Origin: Caulobacter sp. SLTY
GTDB lineage: Bacteria > Pseudomonadota > Alphaproteobacteria > Caulobacterales > Caulobacteraceae
DNA: 59,489 bases
Assembly (NCBI RefSeq): GCF_009905535.1
Contig: NZ_JAAALA010000026.1
Span: 1-59,489, forward strand
Reading direction: 5' to 3'
The notes under the pieces were generated by a model. The model saw only the letters and a program-made list of their open reading frames with translations. It was not told the DNA's origin and ran no database searches. The translations under genes and the position numbers were made by a program. Below, piece after piece: positions 23,422 to 32,612 of the stretch (position 1 is its first letter; every line of letters begins with the position of its first letter).

Positions 23422-25032
23422 ATGACCACCCAGACCCTCAGTCGCCGCGGCCTGCTGACGCTCGGCGCCGCCGGCTCGGCCTTCCTCGCCGCGTCGCCCG
23501 CGGCGGCGAAGATTCTGTTGCGCGTCGAGACGACCTCGGGGCCCGTGTACGGTGGCTATGACAACGGCGCGGCCCACTATCTGGGCCTGCCGTATGCCGC
23601 GCCGCCGGTGGGCGAGCGCCGGTTCGCCCCGCCGGGGCCGGCGCCGAAGTGGACCGAAATGTTCACCGCCCGGACCTTCGGCCGCACGGCGATGCAGATG
23701 CCCTCGCCCTCGGCGACCGAACCGACCTCTGAACTGGGCAAGGCCCTGCAGGCGGTGTTTCCGTCCCGCAAGGACGTGGAGATGCAGAGCGAGGACTGCC
23801 TCTACCTCAACGTCTGGACCCGTGACCCCGCTCAGAAGACCAAGCGTCCGGTGATGGTCTGGCTGCACGGCGGCGGCTTTGCCTACGGTTCAGCCGGGTG
23901 GCCGATGTACGATGGCAAGCGCCTGGCGCGGGACGGCGATGTGGTGGTTGTGTCGATCAATCATCGCCTCAACGTCTTCGGCTATACCCATCTGCCGGGT
24001 GTGGATGGCAGCGGCAACGCCGGGATGCTGGACATCGTCGCGGCCCTGCAATGGGTGAAGGCCAACATCGCCGCCTTCGGCGGCGACCCGGGCAACGTCA
24101 CCATTTTCGGCGAGAGCGGGGGCGGGGCCAAGGTCAGCTACCTGATGGCGATGCCCAGCGCCAAGGGCCTGTTCCACAAGGCGGTGATCCAGAGCGGGCC
24201 GGGCGTTCGCGCCGTGCCGGCCGAGCGGGCGGACAAGCTGCGCAAGGACCTGATGGCCGAACTGGGCCTGGCGGACGGCGACATCGCCGGCCTACGGGCG
24301 GTCCCGGCCGACAAGCTGGCCGCCGCGGCCTACGCCGCCGAAAAGAAGCAACCCGGCGCCGGCTTCGACCGCACCGGTTTCGCGCCGGTGGTCGATGGCA
24401 AGACGCTGCCCAGCCAGCCGTGGGATCCCAAGGCGCCGGACATTTCCGCCGACGTCCCGGTGCTGATCGGCATCAACCGTGACGAGATGACCCTGTTCAT
24501 GGCCTCCCAGCCCTGGTTCGGGAAGCTGGATGAGCCCGGGCTGGCGGCGATGGCCAAGATGATCCTGGGCGACAAGGCCGAGGCGGTGCTGGCGGCGCTG
24601 AAGACCGACTTCCCGAACGATTCCCCGACCTATCGCGCCACCCACCTGGTCACCTACGGCCGGATGTTCGCCGGCAGCGTGCAGATCGCCGAGCGCAAGG
24701 CGGCGCAGGGGCGGGCCAAGGCCTGGTTCTACCTGCTGGAGTGGGAGACGCCGGTCGGGCCGTTCCGCTCGCCCCACACCCTGGAAATCCCCCTGGTGTT
24801 CAACACCGTCGAGGAAAGCCGGGTGCTGGTCGGGCCGGGGCCGGAGCCAAAGCTGATGGCCGCGCAGATGAGCGCCGCCTGGGCCGCCTTCGCCCACACC
24901 GGAAATCCCGGCACGCCGGCGCTGCCCAAGTGGCCCGCCTATGATGCGGCCAAGCGCTCGACCATGGTGTTCAACCTGACCAGCCGGGTGGTCGAGGACC
25001 CCTACGCCGCCACCCGCAAGGCGGTGACCTGA
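23422..25032 (+). CDS. Type-B carboxylesterase, exported by Tat
   Basis: 536 aa. The N-terminus is a twin-arginine signal (LSRRGLLTLGAAGSAFLA, AASPAAA). Esterase features are YLGLPYAAPPVGERRFAPP, the EDCLYLNVW signature, oxyanion-hole MVWLHGGGFAYG, nucleophile elbow TIFGESGGGAKVSYL, a later INRDEMTLF and the histidine in SPHTLEIPLVF. It hydrolyses carboxylic esters in the periplasm; the substrate is unknown. The ATG at 23422 is the one that begins the Tat signal. It is divergent from the alcohol dehydrogenase, with 139 bp between. Confidence 0.92.
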   Translation: MTTQTLSRRGLLTLGAAGSAFLAASPAAAKILLRVETTSGPVYGGYDNGAAHYLGLPYAAPPVGERRFAPPGPAPKWTEMFTARTFGRTAMQMPSPSATEPTSELGKALQAVFPSRKDVEMQSEDCLYLNVWTRDPAQKTKRPVMVWLHGGGFAYGSAGWPMYDGKRLARDGDVVVVSINHRLNVFGYTHLPGVDGSGNAGMLDIVAALQWVKANIAAFGGDPGNVTIFGESGGGAKVSYLMAMPSAKGLFHKAVIQSGPGVRAVPAERADKLRKDLMAELGLADGDIAGLRAVPADKLAAAAYAAEKKQPGAGFDRTGFAPVVDGKTLPSQPWDPKAPDISADVPVLIGINRDEMTLFMASQPWFGKLDEPGLAAMAKMILGDKAEAVLAALKTDFPNDSPTYRATHLVTYGRMFAGSVQIAERKAAQGRAKAWFYLLEWETPVGPFRSPHTLEIPLVFNTVEESRVLVGPGPEPKLMAAQMSAAWAAFAHTGNPGTPALPKWPAYDAAKRSTMVFNLTSRVVEDPYAATRKAVT

Positions 25033-25076
25033 AGACGGCTTTGACAGCGGCGGGCGTAAGGGCCTAACCCGCCGCC

Positions 25077-25691
25077 ATGACCAGCCGCCTGCTCTTCGCC
25101 ACCCGCCTCTACCGCGCCGAACTGGAAGGGCAGCGGGGCTTCGACCTCGTCGACCTGGCGGGCGCCTGCGCCATGATGGCGGCGGAGGATACGGCCGGCC
25201 GGGCCTGGTCGAAGACCAACGGCTATCCGGGCTACACCTCCTACTCCTCGCCAGGGCCGCTGTGGACGCGGGCCAGCGCCTTCGCCGACCTGAAGACCAC
25301 CCTGGACCGCCACGCCAAGGCGTTCGCGGGCGAACTGGGACTGGACCTGGCCAGCGGGCGGCTGCGGCTCGACAGCCTGTGGGTCAATGTCCTCAAAGCC
25401 GGAGGCGGCCACACGGGCCACATCCACCCCCACAGCGTGATCAGCGGGACGGTCTACGTCGCCGTGCCCCCCGGCGCCTCGGCGCTCAAGCTGGAAGACC
25501 CGCGCCTGGCCATGATGATGGCCGCGCCGATGCGTAAGCCCGACGCCCCGGCTGACCAGCAGCCGTTCGTTTATGAAACGCCAGCGCCAGGGACTTTGCT
25601 GATGTGGGAAAGCTGGCTGCGCCATGAGGTGCCGCCGAACGGGGCGAAGACCGAGCGGGTGTCAGTGAGCTTCAACTACGGCTGGCGTTAG
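25077..25691 (+). CDS. 2OG-Fe(II) oxygenase family protein
   Basis: 204 aa. It fits the small putative 2OG-Fe(II) oxygenase family: WSKTNGYPGYTSY near the start, HTGHIHPHSVISGTVYVAVP (iron-binding region), LKLEDPRLAMMM, and the late block GTLLMWESWLRHEVPPNG with ERVSVSFNYGW, which supplies the second histidine and an arginine for the co-substrate. The substrate is unknown. It starts 44 bp after the esterase and could share its transcript. Confidence 0.85.
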   Translation: MTSRLLFATRLYRAELEGQRGFDLVDLAGACAMMAAEDTAGRAWSKTNGYPGYTSYSSPGPLWTRASAFADLKTTLDRHAKAFAGELGLDLASGRLRLDSLWVNVLKAGGGHTGHIHPHSVISGTVYVAVPPGASALKLEDPRLAMMMAAPMRKPDAPADQQPFVYETPAPGTLLMWESWLRHEVPPNGAKTERVSVSFNYGWR

Positions 25692-25787
25692 CTGAACGCC
25701 AGATAACGCCGTCGTCCGAGATGGCGTTCAGATGCGGTGATTCATGGTGGGCCCATGGAGCGATCTTGCTCCGTTTGGGAGGCTACC

Positions 25788-26492
25788 ATGAACAAGACCA
25801 TCACCTACCTCGCCGGGGCCGCCACCGCGGCCCTCTTCTGCGCGGCCGCGGGCTCCGCCTCGGCCGCCGAGTTCGACTGCCCGCTCACTTCGGCCCAGCG
25901 GACCATCGTCAACCCGCTGCCCGGCGGCTGGTGGACCACGCCGCAGGTCAATTCGCTCAGCGAAACCAAGATCGTCACGATCGGGGGCAAGAAGGCGCTG
26001 ATGTGCGTCTACGGCGCCAGCGGCTCGATCCAGCGTGAGGCGCCGGTGGGCCAGATCTGCTCGACCAAGCCGGGCGGTTTCAAATGCACCGTACCGGTCA
26101 TCCTGATCCCGCCGACCCCGATCCTGCCGCCGCCGGTGACCTATTCGACCGGGCCGGCCGTGGTGCCGCAGACCTACCAGGTCAACTTCGACAACGGCAA
26201 TGTGGGCGGGGCCGGCGCCGACCTCTGGTTCCAGGCGGTGACCCATGCCGAGAAGTACCTGACCCCGATCAACGGCGCCTCGATCGCGGTGGGCGACCGG
26301 TCGAACCGTGGCCGGGATGGCTGCCGCGTGGCCAGCTTCACCACCGCCCGGGTGCCCCTCGCGGCCGTGCCGGTCGGCAGCTACATCTGCATGAAGACCA
26401 ACCAGGGCCGGATCAGCCAGTTCCGGATTAACGGCATCACCGGCTTGGCCGTGAAGAACCTGGAGATGGGCTACACCACCTGGGCCAACTGA
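25788..26492 (+). CDS. Secreted hypothetical protein
   Basis: 234 aa. A clear signal peptide (ITYLAGAATAALFCAAAGSA, cut after ASA) is followed by a cysteine-containing domain: EFDCPLTSAQRTIVNPLPGG, GGKKALMCVYGASGSIQREA, QICSTKPGGFKCTV. A proline-rich linker (ILIPPTPILPPPV) leads to a second domain: VNFDNGNVGGAGADLWFQAV, GRDGCRVASFTTARVPLAAV, GSYICMKTNQGRISQFRIN. The second part looks like a beta-rich module with paired cysteines. The start ATG follows GGGAGG. The function is unknown. Confidence 0.75.
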   Translation: MNKTITYLAGAATAALFCAAAGSASAAEFDCPLTSAQRTIVNPLPGGWWTTPQVNSLSETKIVTIGGKKALMCVYGASGSIQREAPVGQICSTKPGGFKCTVPVILIPPTPILPPPVTYSTGPAVVPQTYQVNFDNGNVGGAGADLWFQAVTHAEKYLTPINGASIAVGDRSNRGRDGCRVASFTTARVPLAAVPVGSYICMKTNQGRISQFRINGITGLAVKNLEMGYTTWAN

Positions 26493-26528
26493 TGGCCTGG
26501 CTGGTGGGGGCGTGGGGCTCGCACGGCG

Positions 26529-26888
26529 CTAGCCGTTGCGGGCCCTGACGCACATCCGCCGGCCCTCGTAGGTATCGCCGATCAGGCTGCCGTCACGGGC
26601 GGCGTCCTTGCGCGCCAGCTCATAGGCGCGGTTCTCGGTCGGAGGCTTCTCGCCCTTGCCGCAGACGGGGGTCTCCACCCGCTGGGCGGTCTCGCAGATG
26701 CAGATATCGTATCCCTGGTCGATCCGGCTGGACGAACCGCGGCAAACCGGCGGGCGAGCCTCACCGCCGACATCAAGGCAAAGGATTCCCTTCGTGGGCT
26801 TGGTGGCCGAGCCGCCCTCCTGAGAGGCGGCGGCGCCGGCCAGGGTCAGAGAGGCCAGTATGGAACCCAGAACGAAGAACTTGCGCAT
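26529..26888 (-). CDS. Secreted cysteine-rich hypothetical protein
   Basis: 119 aa with a signal peptide (FFVLGSILASLTLAGAAASQ). The mature part has six cysteines (ILCLDVGG, PPVCRGSS, DICICETAQ, TPVCGKGE, RRMCVRARN), likely forming disulfides in the periplasm. No family is recognised. It converges on the previous secreted protein; the spacing and matching export suggest a shared envelope setting only. Confidence 0.7.
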   Translation of the reverse strand: MRKFFVLGSILASLTLAGAAASQEGGSATKPTKGILCLDVGGEARPPVCRGSSSRIDQGYDICICETAQRVETPVCGKGEKPPTENRAYELARKDAARDGSLIGDTYEGRRMCVRARNG

Positions 26889-26942
26889 GAGGTGATCTCC
26901 TTTGGAAAGGATAACACCGCAACGCGTGTCTTTGCTCCGTCG

Positions 26943-27260
26943 CTACCAGCGGCGCTTGCCGCTTACCGTTTCGAAGAACAGACGAAAATCGCCCATCAGG
27001 CTGAACAGCGGATACTGGAAGGTGGCCGGCCGGTTCTTCTCGAACACGAAATGACCGACCCAGGCAAAGCCGTAGCCGATGATCGGGGCGGCGGCGAAGA
27101 ACCAGGGATTGACCAGGATTCCGGCGAACAGCGCCAGGATCACCAGCCCGGTGCCGACCACATGCAGCCGCCGACTGACCGGGTTGGCGTGCTCGGTCAT
27201 GTAGAAGGGATAGAAATCTCGGAAGGTGCGATAGCGTTCGCCGGCAGGAAGGTTGGCCAT
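26943..27260 (-). CDS. DUF962 / Mpo1-like membrane protein
   Basis: 105 aa. The family pattern is complete: RDFYPFYMTEHANPVSRRLH with conserved H and P, two close membrane helices (VVGTGLVILALFAGILVN; WFFAAAPIIGYGFAWVG), and GHFVFEKNRPATFQYPLFSL. The yeast relative Mpo1 is an iron-dependent 2-hydroxy fatty acid dioxygenase using such histidines; that activity here is only suggested by homology. Confidence 0.88.
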   Translation of the reverse strand: MANLPAGERYRTFRDFYPFYMTEHANPVSRRLHVVGTGLVILALFAGILVNPWFFAAAPIIGYGFAWVGHFVFEKNRPATFQYPLFSLMGDFRLFFETVSGKRRW

Positions 27261-27404
27261 GGGCGGAGCATCGTCCCACGCGCGGCGATGGTCAAGAAAT
27301 GGCCCCAGGACCGGCGCCGATCCTGCACCGCCCGCTCAGTCGCGGTTCATATTGGGTCTGCCAGGATGGGCCATCGAACATAGGAAGCGAAGGTCTCGGG
27401 TACG

Positions 27405-27611
27405 ATGTCCGCGTCGGTGAACGAACTGCATGTGATGGATGTCTGGGTTTTCCGCCTGCCGGAAACAGCCCAGGCCCGCGCCCTCTACGAGGGTCTGCCT
27501 GCCGCGCTGAAGGTCGGGGCGGAACTCCGCTGCGGCATCACCGGCGCCGAGCTACGCACGCCGTCGAACGAGGCTGCGGACTGGCTGCGGGGGCATCTGG
27601 CAGCGGCCTAG
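27405..27611 (+). CDS. Small hypothetical protein (68 aa)
   Basis: Starts MSASVNELHVMDVWVFRLPE and ends EAADWLRGHLAAA; soluble, one cysteine (ELRCGITGAE). A start at the internal ATG of HVMDVWV is possible. No family is recognised. It sits alone between DUF962 (divergent) and a toxin gene (convergent). Codon use and plausible composition support it moderately. Confidence 0.45.
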   Translation: MSASVNELHVMDVWVFRLPETAQARALYEGLPAALKVGAELRCGITGAELRTPSNEAADWLRGHLAAA

Positions 27612-27620
27612 CGATAAGCT

Positions 27621-27902
27621 TCAGGGCTCCCGGCTGTGCCACACGCCCGCAACAGTGACCTCGCCGTCGCCGATCCGATAGCGAACGACGTAGGCGGCCT
27701 TGCCGAACCAGAGCACCAGTTCCCGGACATTCGGATCGTTCGTGGGGCGGCCGCGTCCCGGTGAAATATCGAGAGATTCAATTCCGCGCCTGATCAGCTG
27801 ATGAGCTCTAAGAGCGGCGGCCAAGTCCCGCTCCATCAGAAAATCCACCAGCCGATCAATGTCGGCCTCGGCGCCCGGCAGGACATTGACCCTGCAGATC
27901 AA
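27621..27902 (-). CDS. RelE/ParE-family toxin
   Basis: 93 aa. The ParE/RelE pattern is visible: VNVLPGAEADIDRLVDFLME, IRRGIESLDISPGRGRPTND, VRELVLWFGKAAYVVRYRIG, VTVAGVWHSREP. ParE-type members poison gyrase and RelE-type members cut mRNA; this sequence (RELVLWFG ... YVVRYRI ... VWHSRE) looks ParE-like. It overlaps the upstream antitoxin by ATGA, the standard antitoxin-first order. It lies next to the rpoD terminator. Confidence 0.82.
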   Translation of the reverse strand: MICRVNVLPGAEADIDRLVDFLMERDLAAALRAHQLIRRGIESLDISPGRGRPTNDPNVRELVLWFGKAAYVVRYRIGDGEVTVAGVWHSREP

Positions 27903-28156
27903 TTGCCAACCGCCATCCTGGCCCTGATCTTTGCTTCAATACGGTCGAAGACCTCCTTGGCCGGTGAGGCGACACCTGTAAGGTCGTACTCGGCCAGCCT
28001 GGCCATATCCTCGGCCCAACCGTCGTCATTTCCGGCGATCGCCTGATCGACGAGCGACAGGACATAGGCTTCCGGCGTCAGGCCGGCGGCCTCGGCGACA
28101 TCGGCCAGTTTGCCTGCGCGATCCCGATCCACGTGGATGTCGAAGCCGTCCGCCAT
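27899..28156 (-). CDS. Antitoxin partner of the ParE-like toxin
   Basis: 85 aa. FDIHVDRDRAGKLADVAEAA followed by LTPEAYVLSLVDQAIA fits a ribbon-helix-helix-like DNA-binding N-terminus. The C-terminus (WAEDMARLAEYDLTGVA, EVFDRIEAKIRARM) would wrap the toxin. The ATG at 28156 is preferred over a TTG at 28162. The ATGA overlap with the toxin supports a two-gene operon, probably self-repressed. Pairing is inferred from order and size. Confidence 0.75.
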   Translation of the reverse strand: MADGFDIHVDRDRAGKLADVAEAAGLTPEAYVLSLVDQAIAGNDDGWAEDMARLAEYDLTGVASPAKEVFDRIEAKIRARMAVGN

Positions 28157-28192
28157 GCCCAAAGCCTGACCCTCCCGCCGCCAACCGTCAAG

Positions 28193-28220
28193 AAAAACGC
28201 CCCGGAGGTGGTCCGGGGCG
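28193..28220 (-). terminator. Intrinsic terminator of rpoD
   Basis: On the minus strand: CGCCCCGGA stem (28212-28220 with 28198-28206), 5-nt loop, then TTTTT (28193-28197). It lies 9 bp after the rpoD stop. Confidence 0.88.
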
Positions 28221-28229
28221 CTTCTGAGT

Positions 28230-30182
<1,953 letters not shown>

Positions 30183-30632
30183 CAACTGTCTCCAATGGCG
30201 CCGGACGCCCTGGGCAAAAGGGGCCGTCGTCGCCGAAAATTGCTGTCTGTCGATCTTTCAGGGGCCGGGCGGCTGAAAGGTTCCTGTCACGCCATCTCGG
30301 TTAACAGCGTCGAAACGTCGCAAGGACCACACCGAGTCCGCCATGAAAAATCGCTCCGCGAGGTAGCCCTCGGCGGAGACGTCGGCGTCTCGGGCGCGAT
30401 CCCATCGTCTTTCGACTCCGAAAACGGCATTCCCAGGGACCTGGCCGGCGGCAACGGCGACATCTTCTTCGAGCGAGGGGCGCGCACTACGGCGGCCCGG
30501 TCGATGTCAGTCACAACCTTGCAAATCCACGTTGACGCAGATGGCGCGGCGCCCCCTGCGAGTCAAGGGCGGCAGGCCTGACGGGCATGATATTTCAGGC
30601 GAATTCGCCCAGACGCCTGCCTGGCGCTCAGA
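30183..30632. other. Intergenic region upstream of rpoD (~450 bp)
   Basis: It must hold the rpoD promoter(s) on the minus strand. I cannot place a -35/-10 pair with confidence. No open frame here looks coding; the longest translations lack family resemblance and the composition is mixed. A TTAA (in GGTTAACAGC at 30299-30308) is present but isolated. I see no clear hairpin terminator after the M23 peptidase gene. Confidence 0.5.
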
Positions 30633-32015
30633 CTATCGGGCGCCCTGGGATTTGCGCAGCCCGGCGCTGCTCGCGTCGGCCACCTCGGTCTTCTGCAGCT
30701 TCTTGGCCTTGCCGGGCGCCTCGCGGCCCTGGCCGGCCAGCAGGGCGTCGACCCGTCCCTTGGAAGCCTTGAAGCGGGCGATGTCCGGCCCGCTGAGCAC
30801 CGAGCCGGTCGGCACCTTGGCCCCGATCGGGTTGATCCGGGCGCCCTTGAAGAAGATTTCGTAGTGCAGATGCGGCCCGGTCGAGCGGCCGGTCGACCCG
30901 ACATAGCCGATCACCTGGCCCTGGCTGACCCGCACGCCGGGCCGGATGCCCTTGGCGTAGCGCGACATGTGGGCATAGCCGGTGGCGTAGCCGCCCGCGT
31001 GCTTGATCTTCACCCAGTTGCCGTAGCCGCCGTAACGGCCGGCCATCTCAACCACGCCGTCGCCGGCCGCCAGGATGGGGGTGCCGGTGCCGGCCCCGAA
31101 GTCGATGCCCTGGTGCATCTTGTTGTAGCCCAGGATCGGGTGGCGGCGGAAACCGAAGCGGCTGGTGATGCGGGCGCCATCGACGGGCGTGCGCAGCAGG
31201 GCCGATTTGATGTTCTTGCCCAGGTCGTCGAAGAACATCTGCTTCCCGTCGACCTTGGTGAAGCCGTAGAACTTCATCCCCTTCATCTCGGCGTACTGCA
31301 GGTCGCCGGCCTCGATGGTGCGGCCGCTGTCGGTGACCTTGCGGTCGAACACGAGGCAGAAGGGGTCGCCCGCCTTGATGTCGCGGCTGAAGTCGATCTT
31401 GTGGCTGAACAGCTTGGAGGCCTGGGCGGTGATCGCCGAGTTGGCGCCGATCTTCAGCGCGCTTTCATGGAAGCTGCCGTCCATCTCGCCGCAGGCGACG
31501 GTGGTCTCTTCGCGGACGGTCTCGGCCATTTCGCGCAGGCGCAGGGCGCCGTCGAAGGTGCGGGAGACGGTGATGGTCTTGGCCTGGCCGGTGCGCATCG
31601 ACAGGCCGACCAGCTTGGCCGGGCCGCGGCGGCCCTCGGGACGGGCGACTGAAGCGATGAAGTCCATGCCGGCGCGAATGTTGACGGTGTCCATCACGCT
31701 GGACAGCACGCCCACCACCTGGCGGGCGTCAGACTCGGCGACGCCGCTGCGCTCGACCGCGTCCTGCAGGGTTTCGCCGGGGCGGACCTCGACGTTGACG
31801 CTCTCGCCGCGGGAGAAGCCTGGTAGGGCCTCGGCTTGGGCGAAGGCCAGATGTTGCAGTGCGGCGAAGGCGGCCGGGTCCATCGGAGGCGTGATCGTGG
31901 CTTCCTTGGCGTCGGTCATGCGCCAGGCCAGAGCCAGTACGCTGAGGCCCGCAACAGCAACGAAGACCTTCGGAGCAAGCCGGGTCGTCGGGCGTCGCGG
32001 ATCAAACTCTTGCAT
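30633..32015 (-). CDS. M23 family metallopeptidase (peptidoglycan endopeptidase type), membrane-anchored
   Basis: 460 aa. One N-terminal membrane anchor (LAPKVFVAVAGLSVLALAW), a ~240-residue periplasmic region with a LysM/OapA-like segment (VEVRPGETLQDAVERSGVAE), then the LytM domain: SRFGFRRHPILGYNKMHQGI, ending in the HxGxD-type zinc site, AGDGVVEMAGRYGGYGNWVK, YAHMSRYAKGIRPGVRVSQG and HLHYEIFFKGARINP with the second HxH. All zinc ligands are intact, so it is probably active in cell-wall remodelling. The tail is basic and lysine/alanine-rich. Confidence 0.9.
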   Translation of the reverse strand: MQEFDPRRPTTRLAPKVFVAVAGLSVLALAWRMTDAKEATITPPMDPAAFAALQHLAFAQAEALPGFSRGESVNVEVRPGETLQDAVERSGVAESDARQVVGVLSSVMDTVNIRAGMDFIASVARPEGRRGPAKLVGLSMRTGQAKTITVSRTFDGALRLREMAETVREETTVACGEMDGSFHESALKIGANSAITAQASKLFSHKIDFSRDIKAGDPFCLVFDRKVTDSGRTIEAGDLQYAEMKGMKFYGFTKVDGKQMFFDDLGKNIKSALLRTPVDGARITSRFGFRRHPILGYNKMHQGIDFGAGTGTPILAAGDGVVEMAGRYGGYGNWVKIKHAGGYATGYAHMSRYAKGIRPGVRVSQGQVIGYVGSTGRSTGPHLHYEIFFKGARINPIGAKVPTGSVLSGPDIARFKASKGRVDALLAGQGREAPGKAKKLQKTEVADASSAGLRKSQGAR

Positions 32016-32212
32016 TCGTTCCCTCGTGCGCTTGATCCCCCGAACTCGGGAGCACCGCTTCAGAATGGTACGGCTGGGACGCCCCCCAGCAATTCACGGG
32101 CCGTTTCTTGCCCGCTGCTACCCTTGAAAGGCAAGCACAATTCAGTGCTTTGGCTCTTTTGTCACGTCAGGTCTTAACGGAGCTTAACCATCGCGGGCGA
32201 TCCTGGCGCGAT

Positions 32213-32569
32213 TCAGATCAATTCCAGAACCTTCTCCTGGGGCCGGCAGAGGGCGGCGCCCTTGGGTGTCACGACGATGGGGCGATTGACCAGTTTCGGG
32301 TCTGCGACCATGGCGGAGATCAGTGTCTCGTCCGGCGCGGCGGGATCGGTCAGGCCCAGGTCTTCCGCATTGGTATCTCGCACCCGCAATATGTCGTGGG
32401 TCGAGGCGCTCATCCGGGCGAGGAGGTCGCGCAGCTGGTCGGCGGTCCAGCCGACCTTCAGGTACTCGACCACCGTCGGTTCGAGGCCATGCTCCTGGAG
32501 CAGCGCCAGGGTCTTGCGGGAGGTCCCGCAGGCGGGATTGTGGAAGATGGTCACGGTGGGCGAAGTCAT
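32213..32569 (-). CDS. arsC: ArsC-family arsenate reductase (glutaredoxin type)
   Basis: 118 aa. The catalytic cysteine C14 lies in IFHNPACGTSRKTLALLQEH. Oxyanion-binding arginines are R94 in PKLVNRPIVVTPKGAALCRP and the second arginine at its end. It reduces arsenate to arsenite using glutathione/glutaredoxin. No arsR, arsB or acr3 is near, so a general thiol-reductase role (as in Spx/YffB relatives) is possible, but the HNPxCGTSR and NRPI motifs favour ArsC. Confidence 0.88.
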   Translation of the reverse strand: MTSPTVTIFHNPACGTSRKTLALLQEHGLEPTVVEYLKVGWTADQLRDLLARMSASTHDILRVRDTNAEDLGLTDPAAPDETLISAMVADPKLVNRPIVVTPKGAALCRPQEKVLELI

Positions 32570-32612
32570 CGTACGGCTCCTGGCGAGAACGCCGCCCGTC
32601 CTAGCGCGGGAC

